Source: an uncultured bacterium
GTDB lineage: Bacteria > Myxococcota_A > Bradymonadia > UBA7976 > VGTA01
Reading direction: 5' to 3'
DNA length: 64,000 bases
Assembly (NCBI GenBank): GCA_943788935.1
Contig: CALSSE010000017.1
Coordinates: forward strand, 172,001-236,000
Below, one piece after another: positions 63,093-64,000 of the stretch; the stretch's first letter is position 1; each line of letters begins with the position of its first letter. The translations under genes were made by a program, and so were the position numbers. The notes under the pieces were generated by a model. It did not search any database and had not been told where the DNA came from. It saw only the letters and a program-made list of their open reading frames with translations.

Positions 63093-63978
63093 CTCGCCAA
63101 TGCATCATCACACAGGTGGCAGCGGTCGCAACGTTTAGACTGTCGATCACTCCATAGAGAGGAATCTCTACTGCGAGATCAGCTCCTACTCGGAGTTCAT
63201 CAGGGAGCCCCGCGTCCTCAGAGCCTAAGATAAATAAGGGCTGAGGTGGATAAGTGGCGCGATGGTAAGGTTCGCTGTCAGGGGTCTGTTGCACCGCGAC
63301 GAGTTGGTAACCCTCCGCTCTAGCGATAGAGATCAGAGATTGAGCATCGGAGAGCCATCGAATAGGGATGGCATGTTCGGCTCCTCGCGCTGAAGTGAGT
63401 GAACCCGATCGAGCGCCGACCACAAAGACCTCTCGGAAACCTGCGGCCTCAGCACTGCGCATGGCGACTCCAAGGTTGACATCGAAGCGGGCTTGACAGA
63501 GAGCGAGGGCTGCGTGGACGCGAGAGACTTGAGGGACCTCATCAAAATCACGTAGGCCATAAGGAGGAGTCGCTGAGGGGAGCTCAAGGCGTTGGTGTTC
63601 TCCCAATCGGGCTTGGATTTGGGAGATAGAGAACCGATCTCTCTGTGCCTCTCGGGCACACCAAGAGACATGAGGAGCTTGATCTGTGATGAGCTCTACG
63701 AGCGCGGGATGTCCCGCGGGGAGTAGACGAGCAGTGATCGCCCTTACCTCATCGTTCGCAGCAGTAGAGAGCGCTGAAATGATCTCAGGCTTAAGTTCTG
63801 CGGCGACTAAGAAGCCATAATCACGCTGATGTCGCTCTAAGGCGATCAAGAGAGCGAGAGGATCAAACTTATGATCACTAGCGTCAGTGAGAGTGAGACA
63901 GAGGTGTTTAATGAGCTCTCGTGGATGAGGATAAAGAGAGAGCATATCGCATCGGGTTAGAGTCTCGATATCCAACAA
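63073..63978 (-). CDS. SpoU/TrmH family RNA methyltransferase
   Basis: This SAM-dependent 2'-O-methyltransferase has the knotted SPOUT fold in its C-terminal half. The motifs are FDVNLGVAMRSAEAAGF (motif 1), LFILGSEDAGLPDEL (motif 2) and VEIPLYGVIDSLNVATAA (motif 3). The N-terminal 140 residues are a helical region of no known family. The start TTG 63978 is the first in frame, but the frame stays open to the window edge, so the true start could lie beyond 64000. Target RNA unknown. Confidence 0.85.
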   Translation of the reverse strand: MLDIETLTRCDMLSLYPHPRELIKHLCLTLTDASDHKFDPLALLIALERHQRDYGFLVAAELKPEIISALSTAANDEVRAITARLLPAGHPALVELITDQAPHVSWCAREAQRDRFSISQIQARLGEHQRLELPSATPPYGLRDFDEVPQVSRVHAALALCQARFDVNLGVAMRSAEAAGFREVFVVGARSGSLTSARGAEHAIPIRWLSDAQSLISIARAEGYQLVAVQQTPDSEPYHRATYPPQPLFILGSEDAGLPDELRVGADLAVEIPLYGVIDSLNVATAATCVMMHWRAHLSSS

Positions 63979-64000
63979 GCTAATATTGGCTTGATTAAGT

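Noticed and set aside
1..64000. tRNA, rRNA, IS elements, prophage
   Set aside because: No T-loop/cloverleaf arrangement, no transposase or integrase motif and no terminal inverted repeats were recognised in any gap. A tRNA scan could still find one I missed.

Overview
The window looks like a chromosomal segment of a Gram-negative bacterium. Evidence is the outer-membrane-type beta-barrel proteins, many lipoproteins with lipobox signal peptides, an RseP/CdsA/UppS set and an E. coli-type cysteine-free L33. Repeated CDGLDNDCDG-type motifs (MopE-like), a Hanks-type kinase with a C-terminal membrane anchor, hybrid histidine kinases and a wealth of secreted lipoproteins suggest a Myxococcota/Bradymonadales-like deltaproteobacterial lineage. 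That placement is inference, because no rRNA is present. I saw no tRNA, rRNA, CRISPR array, insertion sequence or prophage gene.

Layout. Bases 1-13.7 kb hold mostly exported proteins: a C-type lectin lipoprotein, a C39-like peptidase-fold protein, a VWA protein, a beta-lactamase-fold lipoprotein, a DUF2237 protein, a beta-barrel and an EGF/MopE-like lipoprotein. They are interspersed with a methyltransferase, an AlkB-like dioxygenase and a PECR-like reductase. Bases 13.7-20.8 kb hold a cysteine/lysine-rich secreted protein, a frameshifted aminotransferase-cupin fusion, an orphan FliG-like protein behind a small barrel protein, a ferrochelatase-like lipoprotein and a kinase. Bases 20.9-25.5 kb are a fatty-acid oxidation operon (thiolase, FadB-type enzyme, CoA-transferase/racemase); a crotonase at 29.8 kb and the reductase at 12.8 kb fit the same metabolism. 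Bases 25.6-32.5 kb hold wecB, membrane proteins, an RNA methylase and a carboxylesterase lipoprotein. Bases 33-42.4 kb hold a 1155-residue beta-propeller lipoprotein, an MFS transporter, two histidine kinases and a rhodanese protein.

Bases 42.4-48.6 kb, all on the minus strand, read dnaK-like, receiver-J protein, uppS, cdsA, rseP, histidine kinase: envelope and chaperone functions in one run. Bases 48.7-58.7 kb hold an M24 peptidase, an IHF/HU subunit, a GT2 glycosyltransferase with a DUF2064-FolC fusion, a DUF255 thioredoxin-like protein and a GH92 mannosidase lipoprotein. Bases 58.8-62 kb hold rpmG and rpsB-tsf-pyrH. The end holds a HAD-like protein and a SpoU methyltransferase.

Two themes run through the window. 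First, short tandem repeats of 8-23 bp, each with a different sequence, occur in many intergenic regions and also inside genes. There they encode linkers or hydrophobic segments such as (DQEL)18, (GESA)15, (AGAET)8, (EEQTQ)6, LS-rich and FTSFL repeats. Second, two exported-protein genes (8061-8906 and 30659-32536) have no ATG, GTG or TTG in the right place, and appear to start at ATC/ATT codons behind plausible ribosome binding sites. Other notable points are a 74-residue insertion in ribosomal protein S2, a ferrochelatase-like lipoprotein lacking the catalytic glutamate, and a lidless DnaK paired with a receiver-J-domain fusion.
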